Shown: piece after piece, positions 44,167-55,142 of the stretch
Layout of the letters: each line of letters starts with the position of its first letter
How positions within the stretch are numbered: the first letter of the stretch is position 1
Source of the DNA: Neurospora crassa OR74A
Lineage: Eukaryota; Ascomycota; Sordariomycetes; Sordariales; Sordariaceae
Direction of reading: 5' to 3'
Length of the DNA stretch: 64,000 bases
Assembly: GCF_000182925.2 (NCBI RefSeq)
Contig: NC_026505.1
Location: 2,914,001-2,978,000, forward strand
The notes under the pieces: generated by a model
Databases searched by the model: none
Seen by the model: the letters and a program-made list of their open reading frames with translations, nothing else
Told to the model about the DNA's origin: nothing
Made by a program: the position numbers and the translations under genes

Positions 44167-45623
44167 CTAACCGTTCCACGGCTTGGGCTCGACTCCCTCC
44201 GGGGGCACCGTGGGAACGACCTTATCCTTAACCTCATCCCAGTTGGTGCTCAGCGTCGTGCCATTGCTCTCGAGGAAGCTCTTCATCATGGCACGCTGCT
44301 GTTCAGGCGTACTACCCTTGTAAAGAGTTTTGAAAAAGCCATTGATATCCTGGCCATCCTCCTTGTCGTCATCGACAGGCAGGCTGTCCCAGTTTTTAGG
44401 GCCCGATTTACTGCTCGTGGGGTAGGCGGGCACCTTTGCGGGAGTAGAGGTCGAAGGAAGAGCTGGCTTGGCAGTTGAGGCAGCAGAAGATGATGTCGCT
44501 GTAATAGCAGGCTCTTGATCGTCGGATTCGACAATGCCAATCTTTTCCTCGCCCCAACGACCCCATTTAACACCAGGAGTGGCCTTTTGCAGGACCAGCT
44601 CAATCTTGCGTGGCGAAGCGGACCACCTGGAGGCCGAGGGATCAATCTCGCCGGCGAGAACAAGGGTTGAGGTGGCTTGTCTGTCGCCGGGCTTGACGTA
44701 GGGTGCGGCTTCACGAGGGATAGGAGAAATTCGAACCTTCGTTCTCTGTTAGTAATGGCAGTTTCTGGTGAACTAATGCAGTGTAGACTTACTTGACGCT
44801 TGCCAAATTCGACCTTCAAGTCTTCCTTCTTGACGTCCTTGACAAACAGACTGACAGTGACAGTCTGGTTGGTCTGGTAGAAGTCAATACGCAGCTTCAT
44901 CTTCTCGTCAGAAACTGATCCAGGGGCAGGAGCCTCCTTTTGAGGGGGCTTTTGCTCTTTGAGCTCATCTTCACTGGCCGACTCGGCCGGCTCGGGGCTC
45001 TTAGCTTTCTTCTTTTCGGGCTTGGGCGGGATCTTAGTGACATTAACCTTCCAGCCAGGGTGATCCTTTGGCAAATTCTTGAGCCTTCCAAGAGCCTGGC
45101 TTCTCCACGAGAATGCCATATTCCAATCTGTGGAATACGGTCCCTTCTCGGCAGCGGCGAGAGCATTACCATCAGAGGTTTTCGGTTTTGGTTGGTTTTC
45201 CTTATCGGCAAGAAATTCGTCGTATGTGACCGTATAATTTCCTTCGGAGTCAACCTTCTTTTCCACACCATCGTCCTCTCTCGCTGGTCGACCTTCGGCG
45301 AGCAGCATGCTCCACTTAGCACAGCAGTCTGCATCAGCAAAACGTCCGAGTTGGTAGTAGATGACAGCGCGGCGATACTGGGCTTGGATCATGTGGCTGC
45401 GTGATGTGCCAGAGCCACGTTCGGCTGCGGCATGGTAAGCAAGCTCGGCATCGTGTAACGCTGCTTCGAGATTCTTGGCCTTTTGATGTGCCTTGGAGCG
45501 AGCTAGGAGCCACGCTGGTGAGTTGGAAGACTCGAGTGCCTTGTCGAGATTTGTGATGGCCGTGGCATGATCACCCTTCGCGAGAGCATCGATGCCCTTC
45601 TGAGCGATTGTGGTTGCTGACAT
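44167..45623 (-). CDS. sgt1: SGT1 co-chaperone (TPR-CS-SGS)
   Basis: Two exons on the minus strand, 45623-44793 and 44736-44167, with a 56-bp intron in phase 0; 466 aa. The branch site TTACTAAC lies so close to the first CAG that the AAG at 44737 is the likely acceptor, giving FGKRQVRISPIPREA. Using the first CAG instead would add three residues in frame. Domains: TPR repeats at the N-terminus (GIDALAKGDHATAITNLDKA..., AQYRRAVIYYQLGRFADAD), a Lys/Pro-rich linker, the CS domain (LRIDFYQTNQTVTVSLFVKD, KIELVLQKATPGVKWG) and the SGS domain (GPKNWDSLP, FFKTLYKGSTPEQQRAMMKS, ending EGVEPKPWNG). Sgt1 links Hsp90 to SCF and kinetochore (CBF3) assembly. Confidence 0.93.
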
Positions 45624-46068
45624 TCTGGTTGAGCGTCAAACAACTGATTTTGTAGTGAGATTCTGACGTATGGGCTTGATTGGAAAGTGACTTCTACAAG
45701 AAGGTGAGCGTCTCGGGAATCTGTTGTTGGAGAGAATGGATTGCGTTTGGTTTAAAAAGGTGTCGGTTGATGGAAACGGAAAGAACCAGCTACCACTTCT
45801 TATATCAAGGGGTACGTAACTGTTAGCGCCTAGCTCCGTTCGGTCATGCATGGTGGGGTTCTTGCTTGATTCTGCCGGCAGGAGGGGGAGGGAATGCGCA
45901 TGCTTCTTTCACCGCCTTCCTATATTGAATTGAATCCGCTGTTTGCCCTGTAGCGGAACTAGCAAGTGCGCACCTTGATGGCCAGGTTTATATTCGGCAG
46001 GACCCAAGCCGACGACCATCTCCAAAAGGAACTGAATTAAACAGATAGCGTTGAGTCTCATAGATTGG

Positions 46069-46105
<37 letters not shown>

Positions 46106-46403
46106 GTATAGGTACGAATCCGCTAATCAAAATATGAAGACAACTCTGTATTTCCAGACTGAATCTCTCCCCCATTGGGCCTCCGAGATCCCTCTGTAGT
46201 AGGGAAATTCACTGCTATAGGAAGGTCATGAAAATTGTACAGTACAGGTGTTCACCTCCACATTTCTCGGATCCCAATTTCGCGAGACATTACAGTATCT
46301 TGACATCAAATCATATGTATTAACATTATGTAGGCCATTCAGTATCATTCCTCCATTCGAACTTTGCAACGTCATCTAGCAATATCTGCATCCGGCTGAG
46401 CGT
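45624..46403. other. Intergenic region, sgt1 promoter and erg7 3' flank
   Basis: 780 bp, no gene seen. It contains a run of 35 A at 46069-46103. No target-site duplication is obvious around it. Confidence 0.5.
46069..46103 (+). repeat. Homopolymer of 35 A
   Basis: Uninterrupted A-run between TAGATTGG and CCGTATAGG. It could be expanded slippage tract or the tail of a very old retroposed copy. No body of a LINE or SINE is recognisable next to it. Confidence 0.85.
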
Positions 46404-48780
46404 TCAAACGACCTTCTCGTCCGGATACCGTGTGGCAAACAAGCCCAGTGCCTTCAACGGAAAGCTGAACTTGTAGTTCGGGTAAGAAATCATGCAGCTC
46501 TTGTTGAAGACACCCTCGATAGCCTCTTGCCGCCACTCTCCGTTAGGCTGCTGACGGTCCATGATCAACTTGATGCCCTTCTTGATCGGGTCGTTATTGG
46601 GATATTTGGCCTTGATCAACCCAACAAGGGCCCAGGCGGTCATGACCACTTGGGATCCAGTTGGATGCTCAACGTACTCGCCCGTCTCACATGCCTGCTC
46701 TCTGGTTAGCTTCATACAAGATCTAGGATGGTCCAGGCACGAAGAGACTTACCTTGTAGCTCTCAGACCAACCACCGTCCTCCCTCTGCTTGGCGACGAG
46801 GAAATCACATCCCTTCTTGGCATATCTGCTGTTCTCATACGTTTCACCAACGCTGGCCAAACTCTCCAAAGCAAACATAGTGGCGTACGTGAAGCAAATG
46901 CCCCAATTGCCATACCAACCACCATGAGGCTTCTGATTGCTCTTAATCCACTTGACAGCGCGGGTGATGAAGTTGTCAATCTCGGCTGTGCGATGATTGG
47001 GCCAGTGTTTCTTGAAAAGCGAGAGTGTAGTGAGAACGGCCGTGGTGCATTCGGGATATTCATATTCGACCATGATGTTGCCGAACACTTCCGCGGCATT
47101 CAAAACCTCCATCCACTGGCCGGCGCGCGGAGTCTCGTAGGATGAGCAGGCGCCAGATGGGTTTTGGTAGGTAAGCATTGTGTCAACGGCGTCAAAAATA
47201 CGCTGGTCATCAATCAGAGTAGGGAAGCCTGGCGTCTTTTGCAGGATGATGACGGACTTCAACGCTTCAGAGACACAATCGCTGACTGCATACCCTTGGT
47301 CCTTGTTGCTAAATGCCCAAGCACCCTTGCGGGGATGGCGATAGCACTTATCCTGATCCTTGACGTTTTCTCGAATCTGCTGGTCCTCCAGGAATTCCAA
47401 TGACTTGATAAGCATCGGCCTCCAGCGTGGGTCTTCAGTCAGGCCGGCGTCCATGATAGCCTGGATTGCAAAGGCAGTGTCCCAGCATTGCACGCCGTTT
47501 GTGCCATTGCAGAGCATACCCTCGGCGTTGACCCAGAGTACCTCATCCAGCCTTTCCACATGCCTTCGTACAGAGTAGGCCCCAGGTCCGTCCCGAACAT
47601 AACAGCAAACGGTATTCATCGCGGCGTTGACCGGGGCTAGGTCAGAATAATCCGTGTTTTCGTCCTCCATGTCGATGAGCTCCGACGCCCATGCCTCTGC
47701 CTTCTCTACCAAGTACTTGGTTCGGAAGACGGGATTCCAGATGTTTACAAGAAGCCAGTTGACGGTGTTGAGGAAGGCGGTTTTTGGGTGGTAGTTGTCG
47801 TTGGGATGAATGGTGTTGCGGTTTCCAGCCCAATCAATCTTGTTCCAGTCCTCCACGAACAATTCATTGCGCAACTCCCGAATCAAGTCCGTCTCCTCCG
47901 CCTGCCACTTCTTGGACCATAGGTAACTCATAGGCAGGAAGACCTGGCGCATATGAATCCACCATCTCCACGGCGCAATCGGCACCCAGTCGGGGAGAAG
48001 CCAAAGCTCGGGCGGGACAGGGTTTACGATGTCCCATTTCATAATGCCCAATACCGTGAGCCAAAATTTGGCCCAGTGTGGCGCGTAAATAGCACCTCCC
48101 ATCTTATGCATTGTTGCTCGCGCTTTCACCATGACCGGATGGTCTGCCTCCACACCCACAAGGCGCAACGTCGTATAGTTCAGCGTCGTACCCAACATGG
48201 TGCTCTCGCCTTCAATGTGTAGCCCCCATCCGCCGTCGACGGGGTTCGCTCGCGCAAACAGGTAGTTCTTGATCTCGGTAGCATAGTACCAAGGGACTGG
48301 GTTCTTGGTGACGTAGCGAGCGATGACAACACCGGGGAGGAGGAACATGGGACCGCCGTACTCGCAACCCCAATGGCCCTCGGGGAGCTGGAGCTTTTCG
48401 AAGAAAGTAAGGCCGTTTCGTACCGCATCGAGGGGGTTCGTCGCCTTGGGAAGTTCGGGGAGCTCCTGTAAGGTTGGCGAGCAAGATTAGCATGTGACAT
48501 CGGTATCATAGGAGCTTACGGCTGGATGTTTTACCAGAGGCATTCCCAGGAAGTACTTGTCAGCATATGACTGCGGCCATTCTTTTGCAGCCTCGTCGTC
48601 CTCGAGATAGTGCCATGTGTGTCGGCCGCCCTCACTGCTCAAACGCCAACGCGCCTTATCGGTGCTCTCCTGTAGCCGAGGCCGTTTGACATTGTGATTA
48701 TCGCTGTCGGCGCTGGACCGTTTCTTGGGTGATCCGTTTGAGACCGCCGGGGCTTCAGTGGCCTGCTTCCTGGCCATCAT
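46404..48780 (-). CDS. erg7: Lanosterol synthase (oxidosqualene cyclase)
   Basis: Three exons on the minus strand: 48780-48520, 48465-46753 and 46694-46404, with introns of 54 and 58 bp. All junctions are in frame; 754 aa. The product cyclises (S)-2,3-oxidosqualene to lanosterol in the ER and lipid-droplet membrane. QW-type repeats recur (for example PDERRQ-like QPNGEW, KPHGGWYGNWG, REDGGWSESYK). The fold signatures EGHWGCEYGGPMFLLPG, YLWSKKW and WGICFTYATMFALESLAS are present. The substrate-protonating motif, usually DCTAE, reads SDCVSEALK with the Asp at about residue 483, so the acid is kept but Thr-Ala is Val-Ser. The N-terminus is a short basic, Ser-rich extension (SPKKRSSADSDN). Length is normal for the family (about 730-760). 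Confidence 0.94.
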
Positions 48781-49577
48781 GGACGGGCGAGGCTATTGAT
48801 GGAGGGATAAGCAAGAATGAAAAAGAAAATTCACAAAGACAAAGATCGACACCAGACCAGAGGATAGGACGGATTGGGAGAGAGATACACTAGGAAGAAT
48901 TGACGACGTAACAGACATCACAACATTACCCCTGATTTGGCCATGCGCCAATCCAATCGGGAGGGGTCGTGTCGTGTTCCCGTAAAGTTCAGTTGGAGCT
49001 TCGACCCAGCATTTGACAGGGCCAATGGCGCCAAGATCTTTGGGGGCCCCGAGGTGTGGGGAGAGCGGAGGGGTCTGGAGATGCAGTGGTGCAGATCGGA
49101 TGGTGCCGGACCAGGCAGGTTGGTTTGCACTGTGCTGTGTAAGTCGGGTGGGTCCAGCAACGACATTTGATCCCGATTCTACTTACCTTACTTTAGTTAC
49201 TTAGAGGTACCTACCTCTAAGTACTACAGTACTTATCAGACACTCGCAACCTCCAGCATGGGAAGGCGCACTTTAAAGACAGAGAACATCCGAAGCACCT
49301 TCCTGACGATGTTTGTTCTTTCTGAAGTAATTTGGTACTCACTACTATACCACCAATATCACAATTTTTCTTCTCAAACACGTTCTCATTCGAGCTTCCG
49401 CTTGTCCACCCACCCAATTGGACTCACTGCAGCTGAAGTTGGTCAAACCTTGGATGCCGTTCGACTTTTACTCTTCGCCCTGCTCTGGCTTACATCAGGT
49501 ATCCCATCGGTTACAAATACAGGTGCACTATTAGACAACATTGGTTTCTCATCTTACTACTACCGTTTGTTGCAAGC
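48781..49577. promoter_or_regulatory. Divergent promoter region, erg7 / spo11
   Basis: About 800 bp shared by a housekeeping sterol gene and a meiotic gene. It contains the palindrome cluster at 49198-49234. Open frames at 49258-49668 upstream of the chosen spo11 ATG are not clearly coding. Confidence 0.5.
49198..49234. promoter_or_regulatory. Nested palindrome cluster in the erg7/spo11 promoter
   Basis: TACTTAGAGGTA (49198-49209) and TACCTCTAAGTA (49212-49223) are perfect 12-bp inverted arms separated by CC. Overlapping it, AAGTACT-AC-AGTACTT (49219-49234) is a second perfect palindrome. The first contains the 11-mer TAGAGGTACCT found twice near 21.1 kb. It could be a factor-binding site or a hairpin. 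Confidence 0.7.
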
Positions 49578-51367
49578 ATGTATTTTTGTCCGATACGCAA
49601 CCAGTACCTGCATCCACCTTCTCAACCCACGGCTACCAACTCCCATGAACGGCCCTCTCGTCCTCTAGAGCAGCTTTCTCCGGTAAGAGCTAGCAGTGCT
49701 AGAGTACCTCACAACATCGTGATCGTACCACAGAGCCACTCTAGCGATAATGCCCTCACAAAGATCGAGGCCTTGTTCGAGACCATTGTGGATGCTATCA
49801 GTGTCGGAAGTCCCATTACCATACCATATCGGCGGTCGACTAACGCGCAAGTATTCGACCCGACTGCCTCTGCCTCAAATCCAAGGGATGGGCGGCACAT
49901 GGATTCCGTACGCTTTCCGGGACGCAACCCGCAAGAGCTCCGAAGATTTGGTCAGTCACTCCACCAAGTTGTTGTTGGCCAAGCTTCGCAGCACTGATTA
50001 TATCAAATACAGAAGCCTTGTTCCGCATCATCGAGATTTCTCACGAAGCACTCCTGTCTGGAACTCTAGTCACAAAGAGGTCCGTAATGATTGAAGGTTG
50101 ATCCATTTGTAATTTTGTTGCTGACTTCGGCAGGAACATTTACTACCAAAACATGGAATTATTCAGGTCACAGAGCGTGGTGGATGACATGGTGGACAAT
50201 CTTGCATTCACACTTGGAGTGGGACGTAATGATTTGAATATTGTACGTATTCGGCACTTTTCCAGACAATCTCCTCCATTCATGATGCTCATGGTGTTTC
50301 AGGTCGCCACCGCAAAGGGCCTCGTTGCTGGCCAGGTAGAACTCATCATGCGTGGCGGTTCCAAGATCGATTGTGCCGAGTCTTCCGATAGTGTAAGCAT
50401 TGCTGTCCGCCTAGCAGCTCTCTTAACTGACTATTTCAGGGTGTTTTGTTGCCATCAATTAGCGCAGTTGGGAAGATCGACTTTCAGTCCGTCAAATGGC
50501 TGCTGGTCATTGAAAAGGAGGCATGATTTCGTCCACCTGTGATATCCTTAACAAGACTCTTCCACTGACGTGTTTGAGCAGGCCACCTTTCGAACACTCT
50601 CCGCTTCGCGCTACTATACAGTCTCTCGAGCAGGAAGTGGTATCTTGGTGACTGTAAGGCTATGTGACCTCTTTTGTAGCAACAACGCTGACAACTACAC
50701 ACAGGGAAAGGGATATCCCGACCTTGCTACACGAAAGTTCCTCGCCGCCATCCACTCGGTTCGACCGCGTTTACTCATGTTTGCCCTGGTCGACTTCGAT
50801 CCCCATGGGATCTCTGTTCTACGGACTTACCAATATGGCAGCCAACGTCTGGACCACGAGGAGCGCACCAAGGTGTTTGGATTAAGATGGCTCGGAATTC
50901 GCAGCAGCGATGTCCTCTTAAACACAGTGATGACGCAAGATTGCTCCGCCAACAGTCAGGGAAGTCAATCGAGCCAAGACCTCTCAAGTCAGGAATCAAT
51001 AGCTTATTCTGTGGATGGTGAGTGTATCGTCAGGCAGGTACATGACTTCGCTGACTTCTCAAACCACACAGCATTCGAAGATGAACGTCCGGCGAAGAGG
51101 CCAAGAAGTCGAAGAACGAAAAGCCATCCAAGCGACTACACAGCGTCACTCAGCGAAAGGGACAGGGAGAAAGCCGTCAGCGTTTTGCGAGACATATGCG
51201 GTACGGCGAGACTAGACGCTACAGAGCGGGAGCACAAGCTTGAATTGCAGAGAATGTTGATGCTCAACATCAAGGCGGAGATACAGGCGGTCGACGATTT
51301 TGGCGATATTACGAACTGGCTGGATGAACGACTGTTGAAACACAGCATGGATGTGAACTCGCACTGA
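49578..51367 (+). CDS. spo11: Meiotic double-strand-break protein Spo11
   Basis: Eight exons: 49578-49950, 50013-50079, 50134-50242, 50303-50392, 50440-50520, 50582-50653, 50705-51017 and 51072-51367; 466 aa. Intron 5 (50521-50581) has a GC donor (GAG|GCATGA) because no GT fits before the stop. Intron 7 (54 bp) is itself open and divisible by three, so a retained form would add 18 residues. Topo VIA/Spo11 landmarks: KRNIYYQNMELF with the catalytic Tyr at about residue 151, the winged-helix segment, VIEKEATFRTL carrying the Toprim Glu, and LVDFDPHGI with the Toprim DxD. The C-terminus is extended with a Lys/Arg cluster (RPAKRPRSRRTK). The start is the least certain part. Spo11 makes meiotic DNA breaks covalently bound through Tyr. 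Confidence 0.88.
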
Positions 51368-52759
51368 TAGATATTCGGCATAGGTTTTGGGGACATAATC
51401 TTTAGACACATGACAAACCAGGGGAAAGCAATCAAGAGATGACGAATGATGTTGCTCATCTGATGCCACCTCACACCCCACCTCCGATGCTGGGAAAGAC
51501 TCTCCAGATCAGCCGTAAATAATGTTGGCGTAGAGGCAGCTTTCTCGCTCCAAAACATTTGTGGACATAACTTAGATTTCTGAATTGTCCAGGTCATGAA
51601 ACTGGACTCATTCCGTAGGAGTAAGTACCGAAGGGGAAGTATTTCTTCTCTTTTGAGAAATTCTTGGCCATCAAGTAGAATCATATCACCCTAGCAGAAA
51701 CCCCGAAACTTTTAGAGTTCGAACTTTGACACAGAGCTCGCTTAGATTGCCCAGGAACTCTTTTTAATTTGCTCCGAGTCGAAGATTTTGAAGCAAACGA
51801 AGGAGTCAATACCGTATTTTCAGGAAAAGAGTGTTTGTTATTCATCTGGATGGCTGCAACTAAGTCCAGTCTCTCTCTTGTGTTCCCATAATCTGAAAAA
51901 TGCTCCAGCAAAAAGTATACAGATCCACCCATGACCCGATACGTTGTCCTACACGACATCGACGTTTTTATGCTTCGTTTCATTGTGATGTTTGACCTCC
52001 AGAGTTCGAACTGTCCATGTGGAAAACATTTCCCTAGCGCTTGACGCCGGCTTCGCGCACGTAGATCGGAGTTGTAGAGACTCCCAAGAAAGTTTTCCAT
52101 TTTCCTAGAGAGTTTGAACACCTGCATCTCTGCCATATTGAGAATGTCATATAGTTATGTCGCTATGGTTTACCCAGTCTGGTTGGACTTTTGTAAGCTT
52201 TTCTCTTAGACACCTCTGTTGGCAGTTGGTACGAGGGGAGCATTTGGTTGTCTTGTGTTGGGAAGACGGGAATGACGCCGACGAGAGATATTTTGCTGCA
52301 AATAACATGATTCAATGCGTGGGAAGACGATTGCAGAAGGCCATTCACAATATCATTATGATCAACTGCTGAAGAGACGCTTGTAGGTAAGAGTGTTCTA
52401 AGAAATGAACGGACAATGCAGTGCATTAAATCTGGTTGCTGGGCATTGCAGTGAACGGGGTAAAAGGGACAGATTCGGAAGGTGGAGCACAGTGTGCAGC
52501 TTGTATGCTGGGGCCGTGCACAGTTTGGGCCAAAAATTTACCCCTCCAAAAATTTTGCAGAGGCAACGACAGCAGGGTTTCTCTTATGTCAGTTGTTGAT
52601 TTCAGTCTGCCAGTTGCCAGTACTCCCAACAATACCATTCCGTTAGGCTTCTCATTCGAACATTCCATTTGCTCGGCGATATCCAGCATCAGACGGGCAT
52701 CCCTCAGTTTATTTAACCCAACCAAGTATATCTACAACCCTACTATCATCACCATCAAC
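51368..52759. other. Intergenic region, spo11 3' flank and yar1 promoter
   Basis: 1.39 kb. Minus-strand frames at 51681-52136 (151 codons) and 51136-51684 have no family resemblance, and the second overlaps spo11 antisense. I do not support either as a gene. Confidence 0.45.
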
Positions 52760-53425
52760 ATGGCCCCCCAGTTGAACGAGGAGGAGATTGACGATCTCAT
52801 CTATTTCGCCCGCGCGGGTGAGAAGGATGACTTGTCCACCACGCTCACTGAGCTTGCCGAGAGGGAGAAGGTTTCGGTCGCAGAGATTATTGCAAGCGCA
52901 AAGGATGAGGGCAAGTCAACTTGCTTGCACATGGCGGCGGGCAACGGCCATTTGGGTATGTGATGAAGACCCTCCACTCATGCACATGTGAGAGTGTGGA
53001 ATTTTCGAAACTAACATCATCGACCAGACATCGTCACCCTCATCCTCTCAGAGTTCACCTCCCGGCCAAAGGAGGAGAAGCAGGCGTACCTCGACGCCGC
53101 CAACGAGTACGGCAATACTGGTCTTCACTGGGCCGCTCTCGGCGGCCATCTCGACGTGATTAAGCTGCTTATGGCAGCTGGTGCGTCGCCGGCTCTGGCC
53201 AACGACAAGAACTATGTGCCCTTGGACCTGGCCAGCTTTGGCGAGAAGCACGACGTGGTGGATTACTTCCTCGAGCAGGCGGGTGGTCTTGAGGACAAGA
53301 ACACGGCGGAAGGCCTCAAGGCCGCTGCTGAGGGTTTGAAGGTGGATGATGACGGAAATGTCGAGTTCAAGATGTCTGTTGGCGACACTTCCGAGGCTTC
53401 GGGTTCCGGGTCGGCGCAAAACTAG
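52760..53425 (+). CDS. yar1: Ankyrin-repeat protein, Yar1-like
   Basis: Two exons, 52760-52955 and 53028-53425, with a 72-bp intron (donor GTATGT); 197 aa. The junction gives HMAAGNGHLDIVTLIL, a standard ankyrin repeat interior. Two complete ankyrin repeats are clear (STCLHMAAGNGHLDIVTLIL and GNTGLHWAALGGHLDVIKLL), plus a third partial one (NYVPLDLASFGEKHDVVDYF). The N-terminus is an acidic helix (LNEEEIDDLIYFARAGEKDDL). The C-terminus is an acidic Gly/Ser-rich tail. Size and layout match yeast Yar1 (200 aa), the cotranslational chaperone of ribosomal protein Rps3. Other small ankyrin proteins are possible, but the N-terminal and tail pattern favours Yar1. Confidence 0.8.
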
Positions 53426-55142
53426 GAAATACGAAGGACGGTTGTTGGGGAAACTTGAGGGTTCAGGTGTTGGATGATACCACATAAACACGATTCATGG
53501 CATTTGTTTTTCTGTCTTGTTAGGTGCATAAAATTGACGGGTATAAAACGACAAAGGTATTATGGGCTTGGGATGACGAACCCAAGCGTTGAGATATCTC
53601 AGTGCTTACCATTTGAGGAGACAGAATAGTAAGCGCAGAAAAAGCGCAGAAAGTCGTTTGGATCTCTCGTCAAGATAGCTGGCGACCAAAGGGGGCACAT
53701 GAGGCAAATACCGCATCATAGCATCAGTGTCCAGGTCTAAATGTGGCTGTATGGCTCACATATTTTTTTTGCTAGAGTGCGGCTCACATTGTTATGCAGT
53801 AGGTAGGTACGAAGGGGGCGACCGCCAACAGATTAATAAGAATTTGAAGATAACTCATAAGGCTTTAGTCCGACATGAGAAGGATAGAGTTGGAGATGTC
53901 GATATCAGTGGGTGTTTCGTCGTAACTACAGCTGTAGTAGAAATGATAAATTACAAAAAAGAGTGTCAAAATACCTCTTAAGTGGAAGACATTGTATGGT
54001 CGAGATTCGTTCAGCTTCCCACCTCCCAAATGAACCCCCACGCCCGGCCCAAGTGAACTCAACCGCCCGCGGTGAGGAACGCCATTTGTGGGGCTTGCTA
54101 TGGTAGTACAGTACCTCGCTGAACTTCTGAAGAGCAGGACAGCTGTTGGGGGCTGGAACAAAGTGGCCAAGCTGTGGTATTGGCTACAAGGAAAACTTAG
54201 TTTGAAAGTCCATTGCAAATAAACGAAAAGGACTAGTTTTTCATCAGTCCTGAGATACGTAAAGTGATGGGATTTTATCAGAATCAACCCTCAATCTCGA
54301 GAAGAGTAACTGAAATGCAATGAGAATGAAGAAGACTTCAAGTTCAGTTGACCACAGTCACCAGTGTGGGTACACAAACCCACTCTCCGCACAGCTGGTT
54401 GTGGGCAAATGTGGGGTCAGTGACCCTGATCCCTGACCGTCAATTGGCCCCCGTCGTGGCCCGTCCGTCGCTTCTGGACGGTCCGGGGGAACCTAAAGTG
54501 TGGACAGCGCTGGGCAGGCTCCCGTCAGCAGGCGGGCACGAACAGAGAGTGAGTGGAGGTCGGGGTATCGCGATCGATACAGCGACGGCCAAGCGACCTC
54601 GAGGCGTTCCACTTGCGGTGCTTCTTTCATTCAGTTGGAACTGCCAGGTTCAGATATTTCCATCCTCAGTCCCTGCTGCCAGCCATCTTCAGCGCGGCGG
54701 TTAGGTACAGGTAGGTAGTTGTGTGGTGGATGTGCAGTGGTGCAATGAGACGTACCTCCTCTTGCAGCGCAGCAGTTGGATTCGGCACTCACTTACCTAG
54801 TTTATACCCCACGCGGCCGACAATCCCCAATCCCGATGTGGAGGGCGAGTGAAAGATTCGTCCCGTCCAAACAGCTCTCGAGTCCCGTCGTCGTCTCTTC
54901 CGTGTGTTCTCCTCCACCCAGCTTTTCCATCGAGTCGTCCACTTTGTCCTCCGTTCCACAACCACACGCCCGTCTCCACTACGGAAGCCATACGACCTAC
55001 GTCCGATTTCCGTCATGACCAAGAGCAGCCGTCTCAATTGCTAGCAAACGACTTATGCATAGTACAGTAATGAGCATGCATTCTTAGCTGTACGTCGCGA
55101 TTGCGCATGTAGTGGGTGACACCTCACCTCGCTCAGCCAAAC
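53426..55142. promoter_or_regulatory. Long intergenic region, transcription factor promoter
   Basis: 1.72 kb. No supported gene. Frames at 53727-53981 and 54348-54718 lack recognisable content. The long upstream region is in keeping with a regulatory gene. Nothing specific can be assigned. Confidence 0.45.

Noticed and set aside
51136-52136. Two minus-strand frames after spo11 as a possible spliced gene
   Set aside because: One overlaps spo11 antisense, no convincing splice pair or domain was found.
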